DNA of 10,014 bases from an archaeon. Its GTDB lineage: Archaea > Thermoproteota > Nitrososphaeria > Nitrososphaerales > CADDZS01. Shown one piece after another: positions 1 through 6,695 of this stretch. The DNA lies in contig JAKAPU010000096.1 of the NCBI GenBank assembly GCA_021806865.1, positions 1 through 10,014 of the forward strand. Direction: 5' to 3'. A program made the translations under genes and the position numbers. Each line of letters opens with the position of its first letter. Position 1 is the first letter of the stretch. The notes under the pieces are model-generated. The model saw only the letters and a program-made list of their open reading frames with translations. It had not been told where the DNA came from and did not search any database.

Positions 1-1460
1 CGTTCGTCCTCCTTGAGTTTGAGCTTCGCTAGCCTTGCCTCGTAATAGATGGGGACTGTGAACTTGTCCTCGACAGCTCTCTGGATGTCGTAGATGTCTA
101 TGTAGTCTCCAAAGACTGCTTTCGTGCTCCTGTCCGCGAGTTCCAACGGCGTTCCGGTGAAAGCTATGAACGAGGCATTTGGAAGGGCATCGCGCATGTG
201 CCTTGCGAATCCATGGATGAACTCGTACTGGCTCCTGTGAGCCTCGTCTGCGATTACAACAATGTTTCTCCTGTCTGACAACAAAGGAAATGATTCTTCA
301 TTCTTCTCGGGGAGGAATTTCTGTATGGTTGTGAACACGACTCCCCCAGATGCGACCCTCAGCAATTCTTTAAGCTGTGCCCTGCTTTCTGATCTTACAG
401 GGGTTTGCCTCAGAACTTCGTGCGAAAAAGAAAACTCATCAAACAGCTGTTGATCAAGGTCGTTTCTGTCAGTAATTACGACAATGGTGGGGTTTGCCAT
501 CTTTGGCTCTTGGATTATCTTGCCCGCATAGAATGCCATGGTGAGGCTTTTCCCCGACCCCTGTGTGTGCCAGACAACGCCTACTCTTTTGTCCCCCTTT
601 GGTGAAGTTGCTTTGAGCGTAGAGTCTACGGCAATGTTGACAGCGTTATACTGGTGGTAGCCAGCGAGTTTCTTTAGAAAAGTTCCCTTGTCTTCTGCAA
701 AGACGACAAAGTTTCGAATGATGTCGAGGAATCTCTTGTGTTCGAATACCCCTTTTATCAATACGTCTAGTTCAGGAACCCCTTTTGTAGCGATCTTTGA
801 TCCCTCGATCGTCCTCCAGGGCATGAACCGCTCGTTGTCAGCGGAAAACGATCCGATCCTTGCTTGAGTCCCATCAGATGTCACAAGCACCTCGTTTGTG
901 TAGAACAGAGATGGAATATCCTTCTTGTATGTCTGCAGCTGATTGTATGCCTTCTCTATTGTTGCATCCACGTCAGCTGGGTTTTTCAGCTCTATAACTC
1001 CAAGTGGGAGTCCGTTGACAAAAATAACAATGTCTGGTCTTCTTTCCCTGTTGTCTTCAATTATAGTAAACTGATTGACTGCAAGCCAATCATTTGCTTC
1101 AGAGTTCTTGAAATCAAAGAGCCATATCTGCTCGTGTCGAACAGATCCGTCAACACTTTTGGCTTCAACTGTGATCCCATCCGAAAGCATCCTTTGGAAG
1201 GCGTGGTTGTTCTGTATCAAATCCTGCGCATGTTGAATTGTTAGTTTCCTCACCGCGTCTTCGATCGAGTCGGTTGTCACTCCTGGGTTGATCTTTCTAA
1301 GGGACCTTCCGAGCCTTTCAGGAAGTATGACCTCTGCGTAATTGGAGCGTTCAGGATAGAATCCGTCGGAGGCGATGTCTGGCCCGAACTTGATTGAGTA
1401 TCCGAGCTCTGATAGCCAGTCCAGTGCTGCCTGTTCCACGATGGATTCGGTGAAACTCAG
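1..1460 (-). CDS. hsdR: Type I restriction enzyme subunit R (HsdR), C-terminus outside window
   Basis: Motor and nuclease subunit of a Type I restriction enzyme: it cuts DNA after ATP-driven translocation, in complex with HsdM and HsdS. About 486 N-terminal residues are present, roughly half the usual ~1000. Numbering from the CTG at 1460, the N-terminal PD-(D/E)xK nuclease has D143 (RRPD), E157 and K159 (ELK), the same spacing as in EcoR124I. The superfamily 2 helicase motor follows: Walker A HTQGSGKS (298-305), ITDRND (329-334), DEAH (405-408) and FTGTP (434-438). The frame then runs off the left edge. The start is unclear: an in-frame TGA lies at 1467-1469, and only CTG (1458-1460) or GTG (1437-1439) follow it, although the family motif [14 protein letters not shown] begins within three codons of the CTG. 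A better-placed GTG at 1468-1470, preceded by AGGAAAGC, is out of frame by one base. It lies 67 bp downstream of hsdS. Confidence 0.93.
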   Translation of the reverse strand, partial: MSFTESIVEQAALDWLSELGYSIKFGPDIASDGFYPERSNYAEVILPERLGRSLRKINPGVTTDSIEDAVRKLTIQHAQDLIQNNHAFQRMLSDGITVEAKSVDGSVRHEQIWLFDFKNSEANDWLAVNQFTIIEDNRERRPDIVIFVNGLPLGVIELKNPADVDATIEKAYNQLQTYKKDIPSLFYTNEVLVTSDGTQARIGSFSADNERFMPWRTIEGSKIATKGVPELDVLIKGVFEHKRFLDIIRNFVVFAEDKGTFLKKLAGYHQYNAVNIAVDSTLKATSPKGDKRVGVVWHTQGSGKSLTMAFYAGKIIQEPKMANPTIVVITDRNDLDQQLFDEFSFSHEVLRQTPVRSESRAQLKELLRVASGGVVFTTIQKFLPEKNEESFPLLSDRRNIVVIADEAHRSQYEFIHGFARHMRDALPNASFIAFTGTPLELADRSTKAVFGDYIDIYDIQRAVEDKFTVPIYYEARLAKLKLKEDE

Positions 1461-1527
1461 AGTGAATCACGCTTTCCTGTGGGAGGTCTTTTCAATCCGA
1501 ACTCACAGGCGCAACCTTGCATTTCTA

Positions 1528-2856
1528 TCAGCCCTTTGCCTCAACCCGAATCTTCCCTGACATCAGTTTTGGAAGAAGCAAATCTCTGATCTGTGAGAGG
1601 TCTTTCTTCTCTCTTGCATTTCCAGTAATTTTATTGAACAGAGGCATCACTGTTTGTTCGTATAGATCAATCAAGGCAAATGGAGGAAGTACTACCGAAA
1701 TGAAATCGAAAACACTATCGGGCACTCTCTGTCTACCTGATGTTCCCGTCATTGCACTAATAGCTACGCTCCGAATCTCATCCGATCGTGATAAGTGAAA
1801 TATGTACAAAGGAGATCTTATGACACCGGTACTGAGAACGATGAATTCAGTAGATCCAAAACCTATTTCTTCAGGATCTAAAAGAGAGACTAAAGCAGTC
1901 TTCCCGTGTTCTAGACTGGGTGTAATTCTAGCAAAGAGTGTGTCCCCGTTCTTGAATTTTTGACCTGAATGGAATTCTTCTACGTTCCAACTTTCAATCC
2001 AAGACTGCCAAGGATTCAAGTCTGCCATACTGACCTTCTTCGCCAAGTTTCCTTTGGATAATTCTCTTTTGGGATTCACCTCGATTAGATCGGAGAACTT
2101 CTCCACCTCCCATCCCTTTGGCATCATTTTTCTGAGCTCTTCGTTGTAGACCATCTCGCCTCCCGAAGACTTGTAGGGCTTGCCTTCCTCGTTCGGGAAC
2201 TCAAAGTCGATGAACCAGTGCCTGAATATCGCCTGCCCTAACGCTTCGAGGGTCTTGTTCATTTGATGATTTAGTTCGATTTTCGAGTCAAGAGACGATA
2301 AGATTTCTGAGATGGCTAACTGTTCAGTCAGCGGTGGAACAATGATTTCTATTTCAGCCAGCAACCTTGTGTTAATGGATGGCATTGTCGCACCTACTGC
2401 TCGTCCTCTTATCCTTTCTTTGAATCGCTCCAATCCGAAATAGTACGACAAGAACGAAGGATCAACAAAATTCCTGTTTGATCGAACTCGAAGACAACGG
2501 CCAGAGAAGAGCCAACCATCTTCTTCCTTTCTTACGATTGATCTTCTGTCAACAGAGCCCACTCGGCTAAACACAATGTCTCCCTCCATGAGTGAGTATT
2601 TTCTCAGTCTGAGCCTGTCTTCATTAGAGATCTTGGGGAGATTTTCGTGAAGAATTCGATTTTCACCCAAGTGTTCCACGGTTATTATCGGAGTCCCTTG
2701 GTTAACGTAGTCGCGGTTGTGTAACTGGCTCCCAAAAGGACCAGTCAGAATACCTACCTCCCTCGCACACAGACTTTGTAGTTTCCTGACTTCCCAGTCT
2801 CTCGGAATAGTTCCAAGTTCAGTCTGCTTGAAGCTAGCTTCGTCGATAGCTTTCAT
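1528..2856 (-). CDS. hsdS: Type I restriction-modification specificity subunit S (HsdS)
   Basis: DNA-recognition subunit that sets the bipartite target sequence for methylation and cleavage. The 442 residues have the classic two-half layout. TRD1 starts after TELGTIPRDWEVRKL (12-26) and ends near PPLTEQLAISEIL (174-186). A central conserved helix region follows, with SSLDSKIELNHQMNKTLEAL (187-206) and IFRHWFIDFEFP (210-221). TRD2 starts at MMPKGWEVEKF (244-254), and the C-terminal conserved region runs from about 390 to the typical ending LLLPKLMSGKIRV. The length is normal for the family and no break is seen. Its ATG overlaps the stop of the hsdM C-terminal frame by 4 nt (ATGA), so it is translationally coupled to hsdM and part of one minus-strand operon. 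Both TRDs lack any sign of truncation, so the recognition site should be asymmetric and bipartite; its sequence cannot be read from the protein. Confidence 0.95.
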   Translation of the reverse strand: MKAIDEASFKQTELGTIPRDWEVRKLQSLCAREVGILTGPFGSQLHNRDYVNQGTPIITVEHLGENRILHENLPKISNEDRLRLRKYSLMEGDIVFSRVGSVDRRSIVRKEEDGWLFSGRCLRVRSNRNFVDPSFLSYYFGLERFKERIRGRAVGATMPSINTRLLAEIEIIVPPLTEQLAISEILSSLDSKIELNHQMNKTLEALGQAIFRHWFIDFEFPNEEGKPYKSSGGEMVYNEELRKMMPKGWEVEKFSDLIEVNPKRELSKGNLAKKVSMADLNPWQSWIESWNVEEFHSGQKFKNGDTLFARITPSLEHGKTALVSLLDPEEIGFGSTEFIVLSTGVIRSPLYIFHLSRSDEIRSVAISAMTGTSGRQRVPDSVFDFISVVLPPFALIDLYEQTVMPLFNKITGNAREKKDLSQIRDLLLPKLMSGKIRVEAKG

Positions 2857-3185
2857 ACTTCGAACCCTATTCGCATTAGATTCTCTTTAATCTCAGAGTC
2901 TAGCTTCTGACCTAGCTTTATTTGCTCCGAAAGCCGAGCGGACAGAATATTCATCTTCTCTTCAAACGCTTCTTCATCCTCTTCGACTTCCTCCGCCCCA
3001 ACGTATCTTCCAGGTGTAAGAATCCATCCTTGCTTCTCGATTTCTTGTACTGACGCAGACTTGCAGAAGCCCGAAACATCCTCGTACTTTCTGTCCTTCA
3101 TTTCTCTCCTCCAAATGTGATAGGTATCCGAAATCTTCGCGATGTCCTCGTCGCTCAGCTCCCTGTGTCTCCTATCTACCATCAC
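2853..3185 (-). CDS. hsdM: HsdM C-terminal part, separated by frameshift
   Basis: This frame carries the C-terminal tail of the Type I methyltransferase subunit rather than an independent protein. It reads [21 protein letters not shown], then [22 protein letters not shown] and a charged helix ending at EV. These are the standard closing blocks of HsdM, which pack against HsdS. Reading the same frame further upstream, without a start codon, gives CLWFVARNK and [10 protein letters not shown], which is exactly the HsdM sequence expected between the catalytic part and this tail. One missing base near 3276-3280 therefore separates it from the main hsdM frame. The ATG at 3183-3185 could in principle allow internal restart, because it overlaps the end of the first frame. 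The 3' end overlaps hsdS by 4 nt. It could be a real inactivating mutation or a sequence error. Confidence 0.9.
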   Translation of the reverse strand: MMVDRRHRELSDEDIAKISDTYHIWRREMKDRKYEDVSGFCKSASVQEIEKQGWILTPGRYVGAEEVEEDEEAFEEKMNILSARLSEQIKLGQKLDSEIKENLMRIGFEV

Positions 3186-4438
3186 CCCGAGATTTCGGGC
3201 GTCAATAAACAGAACCTGCTTCTCCCTGTTTCTGAACTTGTGATTAGTCTTGTTACGCGCAACAAACCAGAGGCAGGCGGAATCATTGTGTTGTAGAATA
3301 ATTGTGAGGGCAACGAGACCATGCAGTCCACAAGATCAGCTTCGATAATGTTCTTTCGGATCTCTCCTTCGTTTGATGTGTTGGAAGACATTGAGCCATT
3401 GGCTAGAACAAATCCAGCTACTCCTGAAGGTGAAAGATGATGGATGAAATGCTGCACCCAGGCAAAGTTTGCATTATTCACGGGCGGGACTCCGTACTTC
3501 CAACGCACATCTTCTCTCAGCTGATCTCCGTTCCAGTCACTGTCGTTGAAGGGCGGGTTTGCAAGGAGAAAATCTGCCCTGAGATCCTTGTGAAGATCGT
3601 TCCTGAAACTATCAGCAGCTCCAGAGCCGAGATTCGCAGCAATTCCACGAATTGCAAGGTTCATCTTGCACAGGCGCCAAGTCGTGGAATTCGACTCCTG
3701 TCCGAAGATCGAAATGTCGTCGATTTTCCCACCGTGAGCTTCGATGAATTTTTCACTCTGAACAAACATGCCGCCCGAACCGCAGCAGGGATCATACACT
3801 CTGCCATGATAGGGTTCAATCATTGCGACTAGCAGTTGAACAATAGATCTCGGAGTGTAAAACTGTCCTCCTTTCTTCCCTTCTGCGTCTGCAAACTGGC
3901 CAAGAAAGTATTCGTAAACTCTGCCAAGGATGTCTTTAGAGCGGTTCTCACTATCTCCAAGACCGATGGTGCCGATCAGGTCGATGAGTTGCCCGAGTCT
4001 TTCCTTGTCTAGAGAAGGCCTTCCGTAGTCTTTCGGAAGCACCCCTCGAAGAGATTGATTGTCCCTTTCTATGGCATCCATGGCGGTATCAATGACCTTG
4101 CCGATTGTCGGGAGCTTTGCTGATGCCTGAAGCACAGACCACCGGGCTTCCTTCGGCACCCAGAATACGTTTTTCCAGAGGTATTCGTCCTTGTCCTCTG
4201 GATCTGCTCCCTTTTCACTCACCAGCTGATTGTAGCGCTCCTCGAATGCATCAGAGATATACTTGAGAAAAATCAATCCTAGGACAACGTGCTTGTATTC
4301 CGCTGCGTCCATGTTGTTTCGTAGCTTGTCTGCCGCCTTCCAGAGCTTCTCTTCAAATCCTAAATTCGCGCCGTTCTTACCAAGTGCTACAGTCGGCAAC
4401 TCAAGACTCGCTTGATCTTTCGCATCCTTTTTCGTCAT
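3182..4438 (-). CDS. hsdM: Type I DNA methyltransferase subunit M (HsdM), N-terminal and catalytic part, frameshifted
   Basis: Adenine-N6 methyltransferase subunit using S-adenosylmethionine; it acts with HsdS and is needed for both modification and restriction. From the ATG at 4436-4438 the HsdM_N helical domain comes first ([20 protein letters not shown], then [20 protein letters not shown]). [13 protein letters not shown] follows, then the SAM motif DPCCGSGG (about 216-223) and the catalytic NPPF (about 294-297). The frame is homologous up to MIPP (about 385-388); the 34 residues after that are out-of-frame junk ending at 3182. The frame continues correctly in the neighbouring segment at 2853-3185 after a one-base shift. 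I prefer the start at 4438 over the ATG at 4474, because the TATA-like box at 4477-4486 would place transcription start downstream of 4474. All catalytic residues survive, but the product would lack its C-terminal tail. Confidence 0.93.
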   Translation of the reverse strand: MTKKDAKDQASLELPTVALGKNGANLGFEEKLWKAADKLRNNMDAAEYKHVVLGLIFLKYISDAFEERYNQLVSEKGADPEDKDEYLWKNVFWVPKEARWSVLQASAKLPTIGKVIDTAMDAIERDNQSLRGVLPKDYGRPSLDKERLGQLIDLIGTIGLGDSENRSKDILGRVYEYFLGQFADAEGKKGGQFYTPRSIVQLLVAMIEPYHGRVYDPCCGSGGMFVQSEKFIEAHGGKIDDISIFGQESNSTTWRLCKMNLAIRGIAANLGSGAADSFRNDLHKDLRADFLLANPPFNDSDWNGDQLREDVRWKYGVPPVNNANFAWVQHFIHHLSPSGVAGFVLANGSMSSNTSNEGEIRKNIIEADLVDCMVSLPSQLFYNTMIPPASGLLRVTRLITSSETGRSRFCLLTPEISG

Positions 4439-4476
4439 GGATCGTTTCGGCAAGTGCGTTTTTTCCCATAACAATG

Positions 4477-4486
4477 AGATTTTAAG
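4477..4486 (-). promoter_or_regulatory. Probable TATA box of the hsdM-hsdS-hsdR operon
   Basis: On the minus strand the sequence CTTAAAATCT, preceded by an A-rich stretch with TCC that could serve as BRE, lies about 44 bp before the preferred hsdM ATG at 4438. Transcription would then begin near 4455 and give a short leader. This is inference from archaeal promoter spacing. Confidence 0.4.
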
Positions 4487-4591
4487 GATTTTTTACATGA
4501 TTAGAGATGGTCAAATGTGCTTCTGGTTCACATTACGAAATCCAGAGTGCATAGTTCCTTCGTCTAGTTCTTGTTTCTTCGAGTCCCAATC

Positions 4592-5044
4592 CTAAACAGA
4601 AGATCTTTCATTGAAGGCTTGCAGAATTCCAATCCATTCCTCGGGCGTAATTTCTTCGAAGGTGTCATCCTCCCGTTTAATCTGGAAAGTCAGGGAGTCC
4701 GAGATTTTTCTCTTGGATCTCTAGGAGCCAAGGAAGATCGTACATCCCGCATTGAAAAAGCGTTGACTTTCCGCGCCCATTTCTGCGAGAGTGTTCCTTC
4801 GGCTCTTGGACAGACCTGAGTCGTTCTTCATGTTCATTCTTGCTAGCTCTTTGTCTCTGAAAATCACGTCGCCGCAATAGTCCTGAAATTGATCAGGGCT
4901 AGAAACAATGAGGGGGCCCAGGATAGAATCCAATTTTCTCCCACATAGGAACAGGTCAAGTCTCCGTTCGTAGCGGTCCTTCGTGAGTGTGGAGCGGATA
5001 GCCTCGAAGAACTCTACCAAAGGGTCGACTGTGATTGCTTCCAA
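4592..5044 (-). pseudogene. Decayed ORF, N-terminus resembling archaeal tyrosine integrase
   Basis: The first frame starts at a TTG (5042-5044) and gives 107 residues to 4721. Its start, VDPLVEFFEAIRSTLTKDRY followed by ERRLDLFL, has the look of the N-terminal SAM-like core-binding domain of thaumarchaeal tyrosine recombinases. The frame then appears to break: a second frame supplies MYDLPWLLEIQEKNLGLPDF (ending at 4677), and a third supplies REDDTFEEITPEEWIGILQAF up to a stop at 4592. No catalytic domain (R..HxxR..Y) is found between here and hsdM, so the gene would be both frameshifted and truncated. It lies 51 bp beyond the 3' end of tRNA-Ile, on the same strand, which is where an integrase of a tRNA-targeted island would sit. 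The integrase assignment rests on one N-terminal block and the location. It may instead be an unrelated decayed gene. Confidence 0.4.
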
Positions 5045-5095
5045 CTCAGATGATAGTATAAGACCGCATCATCAATTTTAGAACTGATATAGGTA

Positions 5096-5211
5096 TGGGC
5101 CGGACCGGATTTGAACCGGCGACCTCGTGATCTCTGATTCTCAGTTTATCAGTCACGCGCTCTAAGTGCACCACTCCTTTCTCAGAGGGGTCCATGCTGA
5201 GCTACCGGCCC
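5096..5211 (-). tRNA. tRNA-Ile (GAT) with two introns
   Basis: Acceptor GGGCCGG pairs with CCGGCCC, followed by discriminator A at 5096; CCA is not encoded. The D-stem is GCTC/GAGC, the anticodon stem CGTGA/TCACG, the T-arm GCCGG-TTCAAAT-CCGGT and the variable loop AGGTC. The anticodon GAT occupies 5148-5150. A 15-nt intron (5132-5146) sits at the canonical position 37/38: CTGA/TCAG forms the 4-bp central helix, with 3-nt bulges TAA and AGA, and removal leaves the loop CTGATAA. A second insert of 26 nt (5166-5191) lies in the D-loop after the GG pair; removal leaves the D-loop AGCATGGTTA. GCAT/GTGC can form a central helix there, with GGA as the 5' bulge, but the 3' bulge is longer than three bases, so the motif is relaxed. 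The mature length is 75 nt. Confidence 0.93.
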
Positions 5212-5245
5212 TCGCGTCGGATTCGAAGAATATCCTCTTCGTACC

Positions 5246-5258
5246 TTTTTTTAATATT
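5246..5258 (-). promoter_or_regulatory. Probable TATA box of tRNA-Ile
   Basis: On the minus strand AATATTAAAAAAA lies 35-47 bp before the first base of the tRNA. This spacing suits an archaeal TATA element with a short pre-tRNA leader. It is the strongest A/T-rich block in the 143 bp between the two divergent tRNA genes. Confidence 0.45.
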
Positions 5259-5319
5259 GTGTTTGAAGGCGGTGCTGAGTATTGCGATCAAAGGGCTCGA
5301 AAGATACTGGAAGAATATC

Positions 5320-5328
5320 CATTTATTC
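5320..5328 (+). promoter_or_regulatory. Possible TATA-like box of tRNA-Ala
   Basis: CATTTATTC lies 27-35 bp before tRNA-Ala and is the only A/T-rich block at about the right distance. It is a weak match, and the assignment rests on spacing only. Confidence 0.25.
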
Positions 5329-5354
5329 CGAAGCTTCACGCGTATGTTGGACGC

Positions 5355-5442
5355 GGGCTGGTAGTTCAGTGGTAGTAACGCTCGCCTCGCATGGAATCAC
5401 CGAGAGCGCGAGAGGTCAGGGGTTCAAATCCCCTCCAGTCCA
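5355..5442 (+). tRNA. tRNA-Ala (CGC) with 37/38 intron
   Basis: Acceptor GGGCTGG pairs with CCAGTCC and contains the G3-U70 wobble, the identity element for alanine. The discriminator is A at 5442 and CCA is not encoded. The anticodon stem is CTCGC/GCGAG with anticodon CGC at 5388-5390. The T-arm is AGGGG-TTCAAAT-CCCCT. A 15-nt intron (5392-5406) at position 37/38 has the same geometry as in tRNA-Ile: CTCG/CGAG central helix with bulges CAT and AGC, leaving the loop CTCGCAC. The D-arm is odd: GTTC faces TAAC, with a C-T mismatch at 13-22 and an 8-nt loop AGTGGTAG. It looks as if a T were inserted into an original GTTC-AGTGGTA-GAAC. The mature length is 73 nt, one more than expected. Confidence 0.9.
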
Positions 5443-5504
5443 CTTCACTTCTCTTGTTTGGGTTCTCCCTGAATTGCAACTCGGAAGAGTCGAAACATCA
5501 TTCC

Positions 5505-5518
5505 CGAAAGCATTTAAA
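5505..5518 (+). promoter_or_regulatory. Probable BRE and TATA box of tRNA-Val
   Basis: CGAAAG (5505-5510) followed by CATTTAAACG is a clean BRE plus TATA arrangement, with TTTAAA at 5513-5518. It lies 36-41 bp before the first base of tRNA-Val, the usual distance for archaeal tRNA promoters. tRNA-Val therefore probably has its own promoter rather than being read only from tRNA-Ala. Confidence 0.55.
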
Positions 5519-5553
5519 CGAACGAAGGGGGAAGTGGATCAGTTAGCGCTTCT

Positions 5554-5657
5554 GGGCTCGTCGTCTAGCTTGGTTAGGACACCGCTCTGACAGCAGGAAT
5601 CGTCTGATTCGTGCAAGAAAACGGCGGGGGTCGTGGGTTCAAGTCCCTCCGAGCCCA
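5554..5657 (+). tRNA. tRNA-Val (GAC) with 37/38 intron
   Basis: Acceptor GGGCTCG pairs with CGAGCCC; the discriminator is A at 5657, with no CCA encoded. The D-arm is GTCT-AGCTTGGTTA-GGAC, the anticodon stem CCGCT/GGCGG and the variable loop GGGTC. The anticodon GAC is at 5589-5591. An intron of about 29 nt (5593-5621) at 37/38 carries an internal hairpin, GAATC-GTCT-GATTC flanked by GCA/TGC; the splice motif is less regular than in the two other tRNAs. Removal leaves the loop CTGACAC. The T-stem GTGGG/CCCTC has a T-T mismatch. The last 19 nt are repeated at 8266-8284, so this gene appears to have served as an integration site and to have been restored by the element's copy of the 3' end. The mature length is 75 nt. 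Confidence 0.9.
5639..5657 (+). repeat. Direct repeat, left copy (putative attL in tRNA-Val 3' end)
   Basis: TCAAGTCCCTCCGAGCCCA covers part of the T-loop, the T-stem 3' strand and the acceptor 3' strand of tRNA-Val. It matches 8266-8284 at 18 of 19 positions in the same orientation. Confidence 0.75.
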
Positions 5658-5690
5658 TCCAATATCCATCGATCTAATAGGACGCTCATC

Positions 5691-5903
5691 GAATGTCCGG
5701 AATGCGGAAACCAATTCAAGCGACCTGCTCTTTCCGATAGAAATTACGGCGTGGGAATCAGCATACTACTGGGCGATTTTGTCTGTCCAAAATGCAATCA
5801 TATGGGAAGGGTGTCAAGTTTGAGTCATGGAGAGCGCAGAAGCGAAGTCGAAGTGAGACAACGATGGTACTCGCGATTTTGGGATCTTTCATACCGATGT
5901 TAG
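5691..5903 (+). pseudogene. Zinc-ribbon protein remnant without start codon
   Basis: An open frame begins with ECPECGNQF and continues to FVCPKCNHMGR, ending at a TAG at 5901-5903. The CxxC-x26-CxxC pattern (first pair at 5694, second at 5784) is a typical zinc-binding ribbon, found in many small archaeal DNA- or RNA-binding proteins. After the second knuckle comes a basic and acidic tail (HGERRSEVEVRQRWYSRFWD). The frame stays open back into tRNA-Val, but it holds no ATG, GTG or TTG before the first CxxC, and family members normally begin one to three residues before it. The start may have been lost by mutation or when the element inserted 34 bp away. It may still be expressed from a rare start. 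I do not recognise a specific function. Confidence 0.5.
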
Positions 5904-6021
5904 ATATCTGTGAATAGCTCGCTCTGTTTCGGGATTACTATCTTTGAGAAGTCAACCTTCAGAAGATTCTTTCCGGGCTGGAATCCATACAGATTGGAGT
6001 TTCGTAGATATGCCATACTGA

Positions 6022-6546
6022 TACACTTGGATTTTTGCGAGACCCTTTCTCCAACCAATACTAGGATACCAGTATCGCGACAAAGCAAAAATGAAGGAGA
6101 TGGCGATCCATTTTGATAGTTTGGATTGGACTCTTGTTGGACTTCCCAAGCTCACAGATGGCAACGCCACAGATCGCTTTAGAAGTTCGGTATGTGCGCC
6201 ACTTCATCACCGGTCCGCAATAAGTCGGGCCGATCTGGCCAGTTATTTGGTCTCAATTATCGATCAACCCGCAACTTACAAGCATTGGACAGAAGTTTCT
6301 TGGCAGTCAAACGATCAGTACATGTGGAGACGGATCTCGCGCTTATTAGGAAAAATCATCTTCAACTCACAACATCGTAAACGATTGAGCAGAGAGCAAT
6401 TAAAGAAATCTACTTTTGAAACTGATAACAGCAAGAGTCTGTTTAGTTTTGGACCGTTCTGGAGGAGTCTCAGGTGTCCTGCAACAAAAAGTGGTGATTC
6501 TTTCAGTCAGATTTACGAGTCCGTGACTCTAAAAAGCAAGAAGTGA
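6022..6546 (+). pseudogene. C-terminal remnant of SDR-type NAD(P)-binding protein
   Basis: The frame is open from 6022, just after an in-frame TGA, to 6546. It gives FARPFLQPILGYQYRDKAKM, then FDSLDWTLVGLPKLTDGNAT, then the block SAISRADLASYLVSIIDQPA followed by TYKHWTEVSW. These follow in order the C-terminal half of atypical short-chain dehydrogenases of the NAD(P)H-binding, flavin-reductase-like group (pattern SxLDWTivRPxxLTDGPAT, then ISRADVAxFmlxxL). The N-terminal Rossmann motif GATGxxG is not found upstream in any frame between the zinc-ribbon remnant and here, so cofactor binding is lost. An ATG at 6091 allows a 151-residue product, but it would start in mid-domain. The last 70 or so residues, after TEVSW, are rich in Ser, Lys and Arg and match nothing I know; they may be read-through past the former stop. 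I regard it as non-functional. Confidence 0.55.
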
Positions 6547-6663
6547 GAACAATCGTCGTTGTCCGATCTGGCGGTCGTTTTCATTTGAAACTCGCTCTTG
6601 CGTCCTAACGGATATTGGAACATTTGCGATATGATGGGTGAACATTCGAAGGGACGTATGTGT

Positions 6664-6672
6664 CTTATATCT
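6664..6672 (+). promoter_or_regulatory. Probable TATA box of the 445-aa membrane protein gene
   Basis: CTTATATCT is centred 28 bp before the ATG at 6696, so transcription would start within a few bases of the start codon. That predicts a leaderless or nearly leaderless mRNA, in line with the lack of a Shine-Dalgarno sequence. Confidence 0.5.
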
Positions 6673-6695
6673 CAAAATTCCGGGATTAGACTTGA

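Noticed and set aside
864..1244. Plus-strand open frame of 126 codons
   Set aside because: Antisense to the HsdR nuclease domain, which has clear catalytic motifs in the minus frame.
1457..1522. Minus-strand mini-ORF (ATG at 1520-1522) between hsdS and hsdR, considered as the true start of HsdR
   Set aside because: HsdR proteins normally begin close to the FTE motif, so a further 20 residues in another frame is less likely than a local shift; its composition is also poor.
3437..3832. Plus-strand open frame of 131 codons
   Set aside because: Antisense to the HsdM catalytic domain, including NPPF and the SAM-binding motif.
4571..4819. Plus-strand open frame of 82 codons
   Set aside because: Antisense to the decayed integrase-like ORF; no protein-like features.
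5611..5823. Plus-strand frame starting inside tRNA-Val
   Set aside because: Overlaps the tRNA and is out of frame with the zinc-ribbon CxxC pairs.
5900..6170. Minus-strand frames opposite the SDR remnant
   Set aside because: The plus frame shows ordered family blocks; the minus frames show none.
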